This document shows, one piece after another, positions 1 to 6,079 of a DNA stretch of 6,135 nucleotides (position 1 is the stretch's first letter; the number at the start of each line of letters is the position of its first letter). The stretch lies in NCBI GenBank assembly GCA_031273705.1, contig JAISRJ010000230.1:1-6135 (forward strand), read 5' to 3'. The translations under genes were made by a program, and so were the position numbers. The notes under the pieces were generated by a model, which worked only from the letters and a program-made list of their open reading frames with translations, searched no databases and was not told where the DNA came from. Source of the stretch: Clostridiales bacterium (GTDB lineage Bacteria; Bacillota; Clostridia; Lachnospirales; WQUN01).

Positions 1-564
1 CATAATATTAATGTCGGCTTTTTTCGCAAAGTGACGACGTATCTTTACCAGAGAATCATTTTCCGTATTATTTTCCGAAATATCTATTATTTGTTTCCCG
101 GTCGTCAAATGAGAGTAAAATAATGAGGGAAATCGATTGATATTAAATGTGCCAAACAATAGATCCACAAATCCGTAATGTTTTTTTATCTGTTCCGCGA
201 TATTAGACTGCTGCGCCATACAGCCGCAGACTATCACTTTAATGTCGGGGGTTTTAGTTTTAAGATTCTTCATATATCCCAAATGTCCGTATATTCTATT
301 TTCCGCGTTTTCACGAACACAGCAGGTGTTATATAGAATCACATCCGCCGTCTCGTCATTTGAAAGTTCATACCCCATCCGTAGCAACATAGTCTCTAAC
401 TTTTCGGAATCATGGGCGTTCATTTGGCAACCGAAAGTCCTTACCGTGGCATATAGCGGTCTATGCAACGCGTCTTGACGCCGCGTGGTAATTTCTGTTA
501 TTTTATTAATGAAGTAATCATTATCTAAATTATCATTAACTGGAATATTGTTTTTTTCGTTCAA
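1..564 (-). CDS. miaB: MiaB, tRNA-2-methylthio-N6-isopentenyladenosine methylthiotransferase (5' part, runs off the left edge)
   Basis: MiaB is a cytoplasmic radical-SAM iron-sulfur enzyme that adds a methylthio group to i6A37 next to the anticodon of tRNAs reading UNN codons. Only the first 188 codons are present. Visible are the methylthiotransferase N-terminal domain signatures TFGCQMNAHDSEK (residues 43-55), YNTCCVRENAE (78-88) and VCGCMAQQ (112-119). Cysteines 46, 81 and 115 fit the three ligands of the auxiliary 4Fe-4S cluster by spacing (35 and 34 residues). FGTFNINRFP (137-146) matches the family's FGTHNI-RLP block. The visible part ends at KADINIM, just where the CxxxCxxC radical-SAM motif would begin, so truncation is by the window and not by mutation. 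The start is inferred: a TTG at 562-564 preceded by GCGGGGATTATC. No in-frame ATG occurs before residue 48, inside a conserved motif, so a non-ATG start is needed. The family call is very secure; the exact start is less so. Confidence 0.95.
   Translation of the reverse strand, partial: MNEKNNIPVNDNLDNDYFINKITEITTRRQDALHRPLYATVRTFGCQMNAHDSEKLETMLLRMGYELSNDETADVILYNTCCVRENAENRIYGHLGYMKNLKTKTPDIKVIVCGCMAQQSNIAEQIKKHYGFVDLLFGTFNINRFPSLFYSHLTTGKQIIDISENNTENDSLVKIRRHFAKKADINIM
475..504 (+). promoter_or_regulatory. Weak candidate promoter for the yfmF-yfmH-lgt operon
   Basis: TTGACG at 475-480 (5 of 6 to the -35 consensus) is followed after 18 bp by TATTTT at 499-504 (4 of 6 to the -10). If used, it would lie inside the 5' end of miaB on the opposite strand and give a leader of roughly 135 nt before yfmF. 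No better plus-strand -35/-10 pair is visible closer to the gene; TTTAAT at 596-601 is a fair -10 but has no -35 at the right distance. This is a weak call. Confidence 0.2.
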
Positions 565-603
565 GATAATCCCCGCTTTCCGCGTTCTGATTCTTTTTAA
601 TAC

Positions 604-632
604 ATTTTATCAAACCAATCCCCCACATGCAA
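604..632 (-). promoter_or_regulatory. Putative sigma-A-type promoter of miaB
   Basis: Read on the minus strand, TTGCAT (627-632) and TAAAAT (604-609) are separated by exactly 17 bp. The -10 matches consensus at 5 of 6 positions and the -35 at 3 of 6. Transcription would begin near 597, about 33 nt before the TTG start of miaB. The element lies directly over the approach to the yfmF ribosome binding site, so divergent transcription from this strip is expected. The call rests on motif reading only. Confidence 0.5.
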
Positions 633-634
633 AT

Positions 635-640
635 AGGAGG
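635..640 (+). promoter_or_regulatory. Ribosome binding site that fixes the yfmF start at GTG 647
   Basis: A full AGGAGG lies six bases before GTG 647. The same frame is open upstream to an ATG at 548, but that start has no ribosome binding site, would add 33 residues unlike the family, and would overlap the 5' end of miaB on the other strand. The GTG start is therefore preferred. Confidence 0.85.
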
Positions 641-646
641 TTTTCT

Positions 647-1849
647 GTGATTTACGTTATCCCCCATCAAAAATTCAAAACTGCCGTTTGCTGCGCTCTG
701 TTGCGTCAGCCGTTAAATAAAGAGACCGCCACCGCGAACGCGGTCATAAGCCAGATTTTGGGGCAAGGCTGCGCAAAATATCCGGCGACTACACAATTGG
801 AAAGTGTTTTAGAGAATTTATACGGCGCGATTTTTGATTGCCAGATTGTAAAAAAAGGCGAGCAGCAGATCATTCAATTCTATTTTGAGGGATTGGAACA
901 GCTCTTTTTACAAGGCTGTGAGCTGATAAACGAAATAATGTGTAATCCTCTTATTGTAAATAACGGTTTTAGTCCTGTCTATACAAGTAACGGATTGTTT
1001 CAAACCAGCAGCGGAATAACAGGCAGGATTAACAACAAAGGCGAGTATAGTCGTTTGCGCTGTATAGAGCGGATGTGCGAGAATGAACTGTTTGGAATTT
1101 ACGCGGACGGCTATTTGGAGGATTTGCGCCGTTTAAACCCGAATAATCTCTTGGCGCATTACAATTCTGTACTTCAAACCGCGTCGCTGGATGTTTTTTG
1201 CATATGTGATACTCATTCGGAAACTGAGATTAGACAGTACTTCGATTCTAATTTATCTGATTTGAGTAAGACCGTGAACGATAAGTTCATCCCTCCGGCG
1301 AGTGTGGTTTATTCAGAACAAGATTATAAAATATACAGCGAAAATTTTGACAGTACTCAAGGTAAAATATGTATGGGCTTTCGCTGTAACGCTAACCCGG
1401 CAAGCGATGATTTTTTCTCACTGCTGCTGTTTAACGAGTTGTTTGGCGGGGCGGGCGCCAGCAAGCTATTTACGCGAATACGCGAACAGGAAAGTTTATG
1501 CTATTATATAAATTCCGTTTATTATAGAATGAAGTCGATTATACTTGTTCAATCCGGAGTCGCGCACGAAAATTTTGATAAAGTGGCGGAACTAACCAAC
1601 CAAGTCGCGCACGATATTTACGATGGAAGGTTTACCAGAGAAGAGTTTGAAAGCGCGAAAGCCGGCTTGATAAAAAGATTTATCAGTTTGCAGGATTATC
1701 ACTCCGCGCTGCTGGAATTTTATACAACCCAATACATGTTGGGCGACATGAATACCCCGGACGACGTGTTACGGCGGATATCCGCGCTGACACCGGAGGA
1801 CGCGCGAAGAGTGCCGATGTATCTGGATACAGTTTTTACATTAAAATAA
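647..1849 (+). CDS. yfmF: YfmF-type M16 family protein without the zinc motif (probable non-catalytic partner of YfmH)
   Basis: This 400-residue protein belongs to the M16 (pitrilysin/insulinase) fold family. The N-terminal half (KFKTAVCCALLRQPL at 9-23, LENLYGA at 55-61) resembles YfmF of Bacillus. The zinc motif HxxEH is absent from the expected N-terminal region, which reads ETATANAVISQILGQG, so the protein should not be a peptidase itself. The C-terminal M16 domain is well kept: FNELFGGAGASKLFTRIREQESLCYY (roughly 262-287) corresponds to the family's glycine-rich LFGG-SSRLF--VRE segment. There is no signal peptide or membrane segment, so it should be cytoplasmic. In Bacillus the YfmF/YfmH pair has been linked to 5-aminopentanol modification of elongation factor P; whether that holds here is inference. 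It is the first gene of the operon, 16 nt before yfmH. At 400 residues it is slightly shorter at the N-terminus than I recall for Bacillus YfmF. Confidence 0.88.
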   Translation: MIYVIPHQKFKTAVCCALLRQPLNKETATANAVISQILGQGCAKYPATTQLESVLENLYGAIFDCQIVKKGEQQIIQFYFEGLEQLFLQGCELINEIMCNPLIVNNGFSPVYTSNGLFQTSSGITGRINNKGEYSRLRCIERMCENELFGIYADGYLEDLRRLNPNNLLAHYNSVLQTASLDVFCICDTHSETEIRQYFDSNLSDLSKTVNDKFIPPASVVYSEQDYKIYSENFDSTQGKICMGFRCNANPASDDFFSLLLFNELFGGAGASKLFTRIREQESLCYYINSVYYRMKSIILVQSGVAHENFDKVAELTNQVAHDIYDGRFTREEFESAKAGLIKRFISLQDYHSALLEFYTTQYMLGDMNTPDDVLRRISALTPEDARRVPMYLDTVFTLK

Positions 1850-1865
1850 GTGCGGGAGAGAACTG

Positions 1866-3119
1866 ATGGAAAAAATCTATTCCGAAATTTTGGAAGAAAC
1901 CCTGTTTATTAACAGGTTGTCATCCGGGGTGGTATGTTATATAATTCCTAAAGCGAGATATGTGGAAAAGCAGGCTATGCTGACTGTGAAATATGGGGCT
2001 GCCGATAGGTCTCCTTTGCCTATAAACGGCGCGATTGTCGATTTACCCAGTGGAATCGCCCATTTTTTAGAACATAAGTTGTTTGAGGACACAGAAAAGT
2101 CGCTGTTCGATCAATTCTCCGCCTTGGGCGCTAACGTGAACGCCTTTACAACATTTAATCAGACATCCTACTATTTTAACTGTATCGATAATTTTGAGGA
2201 GAATCTAAAGCTTCTTACTCGATTCTGTCAAAACCCATATTTTACCGATGAAAATGTCGAAAAGGAAAAGGGTATTATCGCTCAGGAAATTAATATGTAT
2301 GACGATACCCCTCAATGGCGGGTGTATCAAAATCTAAACGTCGCCATGTACGGTAAAGAGCATCCCCTGGCGGAAAGCATCGCGGGAAGTGTGGATTCTA
2401 TCTACGGCATCACTAAAGATATGCTTTACGCGTGTTATAACACATATTACACACCGGCGAATATGGCTCTCATCTGCGTTGGCGAATTGGACCCTTACTA
2501 TGTTTCCGAACTGGCGGAAAGATATTTGATTCCGAGGGAATCTTATATCCCTCAGATATCTTTTTCGGAATCCTACGGGATTCATGAGCGATATATTTCT
2601 CATAAAATGCCGTTGGCTACCTCTATTTTTGAATTAGGCTTTGTGGAGCGTGAGCGAAATGATCCAGGATTTCTGATGGCAATCGGAAAGATCTTGCCGG
2701 ATATAATAGCCGGAGACAGTTCGGAATTACACGCGTTTATGTTTCACGAAACGCTCATCGACAGCACTTTTGGAATAGATTATATCTCCGGTTCGTTCTA
2801 TGGGCAGAGTATATTTGCCGGATACTCCCGGTCGCCTCGCGCAGTTAGCAACCTTATAATAAATGAGATTGAACGTCTGCGCAAAGATGGTATTAACCCG
2901 CGGCGTTTTGAATCTATAAGGCGCAAGCATTTGGGCAGATTAGTCCGTGCCAGTAATTATTTGGATCAAATCTGCAATTCCCAAGCCGAATTATTTACCC
3001 GAAACATGAATTTTGTACAATATGTAAACGCTTTTCAAAATCTTACTCTGGCAGACGCGCAGCGGCGGTTGAACGAACATTTTATAGATCCCGCTCTGTC
3101 AGTCATTGAACCAATCTGA
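1866..3119 (+). CDS. yfmH: YfmH-type M16 zinc metallopeptidase
   Basis: This 417-residue protein is an M16 peptidase with an intact active site. HFLEH at residues 66-70 is the inverted zinc motif HxxEH, with H66 and H70 as ligands and E69 as the catalytic base. EKGIIAQEI (134-142) supplies E134 and E141, seven residues apart as in pitrilysin, and E141 is the expected third zinc ligand. GANVNAFTTFNQTSYYF (88-104) is the usual substrate-strand segment after the zinc motif. FGIDYISGSFYGQSIFAGY (302-320) belongs to the C-terminal domain. No export signal is seen, so it is cytoplasmic. Start at ATG 1866 is supported by GGGAGAG at 1854-1860. With zinc-less YfmF directly upstream, the two probably form a heterodimer like the alpha/beta pairs of mitochondrial processing peptidase. 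A role in EF-P modification is known only from Bacillus and is inferred here; the natural substrate is unknown. Confidence 0.92.
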   Translation: MEKIYSEILEETLFINRLSSGVVCYIIPKARYVEKQAMLTVKYGAADRSPLPINGAIVDLPSGIAHFLEHKLFEDTEKSLFDQFSALGANVNAFTTFNQTSYYFNCIDNFEENLKLLTRFCQNPYFTDENVEKEKGIIAQEINMYDDTPQWRVYQNLNVAMYGKEHPLAESIAGSVDSIYGITKDMLYACYNTYYTPANMALICVGELDPYYVSELAERYLIPRESYIPQISFSESYGIHERYISHKMPLATSIFELGFVERERNDPGFLMAIGKILPDIIAGDSSELHAFMFHETLIDSTFGIDYISGSFYGQSIFAGYSRSPRAVSNLIINEIERLRKDGINPRRFESIRRKHLGRLVRASNYLDQICNSQAELFTRNMNFVQYVNAFQNLTLADAQRRLNEHFIDPALSVIEPI

Positions 3120-3131
3120 TGGGGGAAGTTT

Positions 3132-4067
3132 ATGGACGTACCGGAAGTTGTATTTCCTAATTTAGGAATAGAAATATCTGTTTTACCTAAAATAGCTTTT
3201 AGTATCGGTCCTTTGAATATTTACTGGTATGGCGTTTGTATTGTGCTAGGGGTAATTGGTGGCACGCTATGGGCGATACGCGAAGCGAAACGCGTTGGGC
3301 AGAAACCTGAGCTTTATACGGATTTTCTTTTTTATGTTTTGATCTTCAGTTTGATAGGCGCGCGGATTTATTATGTTATTTTTTCGTGGGATTCATATAA
3401 GGACGACTGGATTAGAGTTTTCGCTATTCGCGAGGGTGGCCTTGCCATATATGGGGGTGTTATAGCCGCGTTTGCCACGGCGATTGTTTACACTCGCGTA
3501 AGAAACCTAGATTTTTGGGCATTCGCGGACGTATGCGCGCCCGGCCTTGTATTAGGGCAGGCTATAGGCAGATGGGGGAACTTTTTTAATCGAGAGGTTT
3601 TCGGAGGCTTTACGAACTCGCTGCCGGCTATGCGGTATATTGCGGATCAGGTAAACGTAATACCGCAATCCGTAATGGATAACGCGATTATTGTGAACGG
3701 TACGCAATATATTCAAGTTGTGCCCGCGTTTCTGTATGAGTCGCTTTGGAATTTACTGGTTCTGTGTTTCTTGGTGCTGTTTAGGAAGCATAAGAAGCTG
3801 GATGGCGAAGTCATTATTTTATATTTAGTGGGATATGGGTTTGGAAGGTTTTTTATAGAGGGAATACGAACCGATCAATTGATGTTATTTAATACGGGCA
3901 TTCCGGTATCTCAGTTGATTAGCGCTATTTTGGTTATCGGCGGATTGATCTTTTTCTTCATGGCAAGAATGGCGAAGGCCAAATTATCGCCGCCATCTCA
4001 TGCTAAACGCAAGCGCCGGGCAAAAGTAAATAAGCATAGGAACAGAGACAGAAGCGAAGAAGAATAA
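3132..4067 (+). CDS. lgt: Lgt, phosphatidylglycerol-prolipoprotein diacylglyceryl transferase
   Basis: Lgt is an integral membrane enzyme that moves a diacylglyceryl group from phosphatidylglycerol to the lipobox cysteine of prolipoproteins, the first step of lipoprotein maturation. The 311-residue protein has several hydrophobic segments (about 28-48, 64-84, 103-121, 132-145, 198-217, 226-242 and 259-278). The family signature GRWGNFFNREVFGG is at 146-159, followed by LPAMRYI (164-170), and R147 matches essential R143 of E. coli. FLYESLWN (200-207) and IRTDQL (245-250) are also conserved, with R246 matching E. coli R239. The segment equivalent to E. coli H103 reads AIYGG (105-109), so tyrosine 107 stands at that histidine position. 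The last 30 residues form a very basic, then acidic, tail (KRKRRAK at 292-298, SEEE at the end). GGGGGAAG at 3121-3128 supports the ATG. It begins 12 nt after yfmH and is the last gene of the operon. Confidence 0.97.
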   Translation: MDVPEVVFPNLGIEISVLPKIAFSIGPLNIYWYGVCIVLGVIGGTLWAIREAKRVGQKPELYTDFLFYVLIFSLIGARIYYVIFSWDSYKDDWIRVFAIREGGLAIYGGVIAAFATAIVYTRVRNLDFWAFADVCAPGLVLGQAIGRWGNFFNREVFGGFTNSLPAMRYIADQVNVIPQSVMDNAIIVNGTQYIQVVPAFLYESLWNLLVLCFLVLFRKHKKLDGEVIILYLVGYGFGRFFIEGIRTDQLMLFNTGIPVSQLISAILVIGGLIFFFMARMAKAKLSPPSHAKRKRRAKVNKHRNRDRSEEE

Positions 4068-4072
4068 ATGAA

Positions 4073-4133
4073 AGAGGGCTGTATCAAAACGATTTTTTGG
4101 AATCGCTCTGATACAGCCCTTTCGCTTATTTTA
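4073..4133. terminator. Two-tier hairpin terminator between convergent genes
   Basis: AGGGCTGTATC (4075-4085) pairs perfectly over 11 bp with GATACAGCCCT (4110-4120). Inside, CGATT (4090-4094) and AATCG (4101-4105) form a second 5-bp stem around a TTTTGG loop, and an AAAA/CTCT internal loop separates the two stems. On the plus strand the hairpin is followed by the T-rich run TTTCGCTTATTTTAT. It starts eight bases after the lgt stop. On the minus strand the following run is weaker (CTTTCATTTATT), yet it is the only hairpin after the convergent gene, so it may serve both directions. Confidence 0.8.
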
Positions 4134-4177
4134 TAAAACCGCTCGTGAGAGTGTTCACAACCAAATTAAAGCGCCTA

Positions 4178-5908
4178 TTACGAGTTTGTCTCCCAGAACA
4201 GCGGCGACGATGAATTTTTTATCATCATATCCGCGTAGTATGTCTGGATAGGCAATTCTTCGTTATTATAAATAGCATATTTTCCGCCATGACGCCGCAT
4301 TGCTATGCCATATTCGACAGGTGAAACATCATATTCCAATCTATAGAAATACACGTTGTCGGTGCCGGAATAGGCGAAGAAGGCAACCACCTTGACGTTA
4401 TCCAGCGAATCCGAGACAACACTGTTCAAATTCGGCTCGAGATAATCATCATCTATATCGTCGTCGTCCAACGCGTTAGCTAATGTATATTCTTTATCAT
4501 TTATATAATCATATACAAAACTTACTATTTCGGTGTCTCCCTCATAACTTTCGGGGAACTCCGCGCGTGTCATGACTATAGAAACATACTGACTGTTTTT
4601 TAACGGATACGCCTTAATCTCAATATAGTCGGTATCGCCATTAAACTTTGAGTGATTGTACCCATCCGCGAATTTTACAATCCTGCTGTTTATATCCCTA
4701 ACAATATCGGAATTGTTGATGTTTTCTATTTGCGGCACCTCGACGATGTTCTTTTGATCGTGTTTATTAAGGTTCATATATATAACCGGAGACACAGGTG
4801 TAGGAGTGGCCTTTTCATTACCTATATAGGTATATTCCACATAGTCGCCCTTTGGAACAACCTTACCCGTATCAAATTGGGTTAACGGCGAGCCGTTACT
4901 GCCAATCCATACCCTATAGTCGTGCGTAAAGACTGTGTTGTTCTTCGTAGTGCCATATACGACAGGTCTGCCAGAACTGTCAGTCTTTGTCGCAACGCCA
5001 TCTAAATAGGTCTTTATTTCACCGGCTACGGTTACAACCGACTTGGCTCCTAAATCATATTTTGTCGCGTTCGGTGTAGGCGTCGCCACGCTGCCGATAT
5101 AGGTGTATTCCACATAGGTATTCTCCGGTATTATTGAATTAGTGTTAAACTTCTGTATTGGATCACCGGCGCTGCCGACCCATGTTAAATAATCGTGTTT
5201 GAATGTTACTTCTTTTTTGGTTCTTCCGTAAATGGTATATCTGCCGGCGCTGTTGAGCGAAGAATAAGCGTCGCTTAAATAATCCTCAATCTCGGAAAGA
5301 ACTTTTGAAGGTTCTTTGCTTTCGAGATCATATAAAGTTGACGCTGGAGTGGGAGTTACCGTCGGACTGATGGAAACCGTTCCCGACTTAGGAGAAATAC
5401 GCACTGTCGTTTTAGCCTGATCGGGATCGTCGGTGTATGTTGTAATTTCAAGCTCCAGCGAATCCAAAATGTCTCTCAGACTACCCCAGTTGTAACCATA
5501 ATCTACCAGCAGCACCCAACCCGGTTGAGATGGGCTTACAAGCACTCCGGACGAGTTGCGAATGGATGTAGAATTATATTGTACGCGAACATCTGTGATT
5601 CCTGTAAAAGAAATAGGTGAAAAATTAATATTGGCGGTGTTGGACTTGACAATTTGATAGCTTTTGTCCGAAATCTCAATAACCGATCCGCCGCAGGCTT
5701 CTACTAATGTACGCAGCTGCGCAACGTTATAGCCTCTGATACGAAAAGTATCCAACTTAATTGGTTCTTTACTGCCATCTACCCATTCTAAGGTTAAAGA
5801 ATTTGGGGTAATGGTTTCATTGTAAGTGGTCGCGCCATAAACGTTAGCCTGAATAAGACAAATAACGGCTAAGAGTATCGCTAATCTTCGGGTCATATAT
5901 TTAGTCAT
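4178..5908 (-). CDS. Secreted repeat protein of unknown function (stalk-like region, two 91-residue modules, DUF3298-like C-terminus)
   Basis: I do not recognise this 576-residue protein as a named family. Residues 1-25 form a Sec signal peptide: basic start with RR at 7-8, hydrophobic core LAILLAVICLI, likely cut after VYG25. The preceding residues do not make a lipobox at C17, so it is probably secreted rather than lipid-anchored. Residues about 35-172 look like a copper-amine-oxidase-like stalk region (RGYNVAQLRTLVEACGG at 58-74; WGSLRDILDSLELEITTY at 141-158). Two homologous modules follow, each led by a TPTP linker (185-188 and 276-279), with a third TPTP at 368-371. The C-terminal part, about 377-570, resembles DUF3298/RsiV-like domains (VPQIENINNSDI at 391-402; FVYDYINDKEYTLANAL at 464-480) and includes an acidic run DDDDIDDD (481-488). 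No LPxTG motif, membrane anchor or catalytic motif is visible. GGGAGG at 5915-5920 supports the ATG at 5906-5908 over the next Met (residue 5). Domain assignments are inferred from pattern only. Confidence 0.9.
   Translation of the reverse strand: MTKYMTRRLAILLAVICLIQANVYGATTYNETITPNSLTLEWVDGSKEPIKLDTFRIRGYNVAQLRTLVEACGGSVIEISDKSYQIVKSNTANINFSPISFTGITDVRVQYNSTSIRNSSGVLVSPSQPGWVLLVDYGYNWGSLRDILDSLELEITTYTDDPDQAKTTVRISPKSGTVSISPTVTPTPASTLYDLESKEPSKVLSEIEDYLSDAYSSLNSAGRYTIYGRTKKEVTFKHDYLTWVGSAGDPIQKFNTNSIIPENTYVEYTYIGSVATPTPNATKYDLGAKSVVTVAGEIKTYLDGVATKTDSSGRPVVYGTTKNNTVFTHDYRVWIGSNGSPLTQFDTGKVVPKGDYVEYTYIGNEKATPTPVSPVIYMNLNKHDQKNIVEVPQIENINNSDIVRDINSRIVKFADGYNHSKFNGDTDYIEIKAYPLKNSQYVSIVMTRAEFPESYEGDTEIVSFVYDYINDKEYTLANALDDDDIDDDYLEPNLNSVVSDSLDNVKVVAFFAYSGTDNVYFYRLEYDVSPVEYGIAMRRHGGKYAIYNNEELPIQTYYADMMIKNSSSPLFWETNS
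4808..5083 (-). repeat. Second module of the secreted protein
   Basis: This covers residues 276-367: TPTP, YDL (284-286), GRPVVYGTTKNNTVFTHDY (313-331), WIGSNGSP (334-341) and VEYTYIG (357-363). It aligns with the first module without indels. About half the positions are identical by eye, and both DNA copies have drifted, so the duplication is not recent. A third TPTP at residues 368-371 closes the module before the C-terminal domain. Confidence 0.85.
5084..5356 (-). repeat. First 91-residue module of the secreted protein
   Basis: This covers residues 185-275: a TPTP linker, then YDL (193-195), an acidic helix-like stretch, GRYTIYGRTKKEVTFKHDY (222-240), WVGSAGDP (243-250) and VEYTYIG (266-272). 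Each landmark recurs exactly 91 residues later with no gap, showing an in-gene duplication. I do not recognise the module as a named domain. Confidence 0.85.
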
Positions 5909-5953
5909 ATGTAACCTCCCAGTAATTTTAGCCTATTTGTTTAGGATGTGTAT

Positions 5954-5984
5954 GCTTTTCGACACGCGTCCGCTTTTGACACGC
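5954..5984 (-). repeat. Near-perfect direct repeat in the transcribed leader of the secreted-protein gene
   Basis: On the minus strand GCGTGTCAAAAGC (5972-5984) is followed after four bases by GCGTGTCGAAAAGC (5954-5967). The copies differ only by one inserted G and start 17 bases apart. They lie between the predicted transcription start and the ribosome binding site. They could be a tandem regulator or RNA-binding site, or a chance short duplication; the sequence cannot decide. Confidence 0.6.
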
Positions 5985-6003
5985 CCTAGCAAGGCTTAAA
6001 TAT

Positions 6004-6033
6004 ATTATACCTCGTTCCGCCAAGACTATTCAA
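6004..6033 (-). promoter_or_regulatory. Putative promoter of the secreted-protein gene
   Basis: On the minus strand TTGAAT (6028-6033) and a perfect TATAAT (6004-6009) are separated by 18 bp. Transcription would begin near 5997, leaving a leader of about 88 nt before the ATG at 5908. The perfect -10 makes this the best promoter candidate in the window. The spacing is one base longer than ideal. Confidence 0.6.
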
Positions 6034-6048
6034 TCACGAATGGATAAG

Positions 6049-6079
6049 TTTTGATTCCAAAATTGTATATTATTGTATA
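6049..6079. repeat. AT-rich symmetric and direct repeats upstream of the promoter
   Basis: TTTTG-ATTC-CAAAA (6049-6062) is a perfect 5-bp inverted repeat. It overlaps the first copy of an 8-bp direct repeat ATTGTATA (6062-6069 and 6072-6079), spaced by ten bases, one helical turn. These lie about 15-50 bp upstream of the -35 box, where an activator or upstream element could sit. The region is AT-rich, so chance is a real alternative. I see nothing else supportable in 6080-6135. Confidence 0.35.

Noticed and set aside
242..478. Plus-strand open frame of 78 codons
   Set aside because: It is antisense to the well-conserved N-terminal domain of miaB and has no ribosome binding site or recognisable product.
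548..646. N-terminal extension of yfmF from the ATG at 548
   Set aside because: The extension has no ribosome binding site, overlaps the miaB start on the opposite strand and does not resemble the family; AGGAGG supports GTG 647.
975..1035. Possible compensated frameshift in yfmF, where residues 110-128 look unlike the usual charged helix of the family
   Set aside because: The flanking conserved blocks (NPLI before, GRINNK after) align in the same frame at the expected distance, so divergence is a simpler explanation.
1302..1511. Small plus-strand frame inside yfmF
   Set aside because: It is an out-of-frame shadow of a conserved M16 coding region.
2334..2930. Two minus-strand frames (2334-2603 and 2727-2930)
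   Set aside because: Both are antisense to yfmH, lack ribosome binding sites and have no recognisable product.
4652..4885. Plus-strand frame of 77 codons antisense to the secreted-protein gene
   Set aside because: It has no ribosome binding site or recognisable product and lies opposite a strongly supported coding region.
5843..5872. Lipoprotein signal (Cys17) in the secreted protein
   Set aside because: The residues before Cys17 are A-V-I; a lipobox needs Gly, Ala or Ser directly before the cysteine, and the hydrophobic core continues past it. A normal signal peptidase cut after Gly25 fits better.
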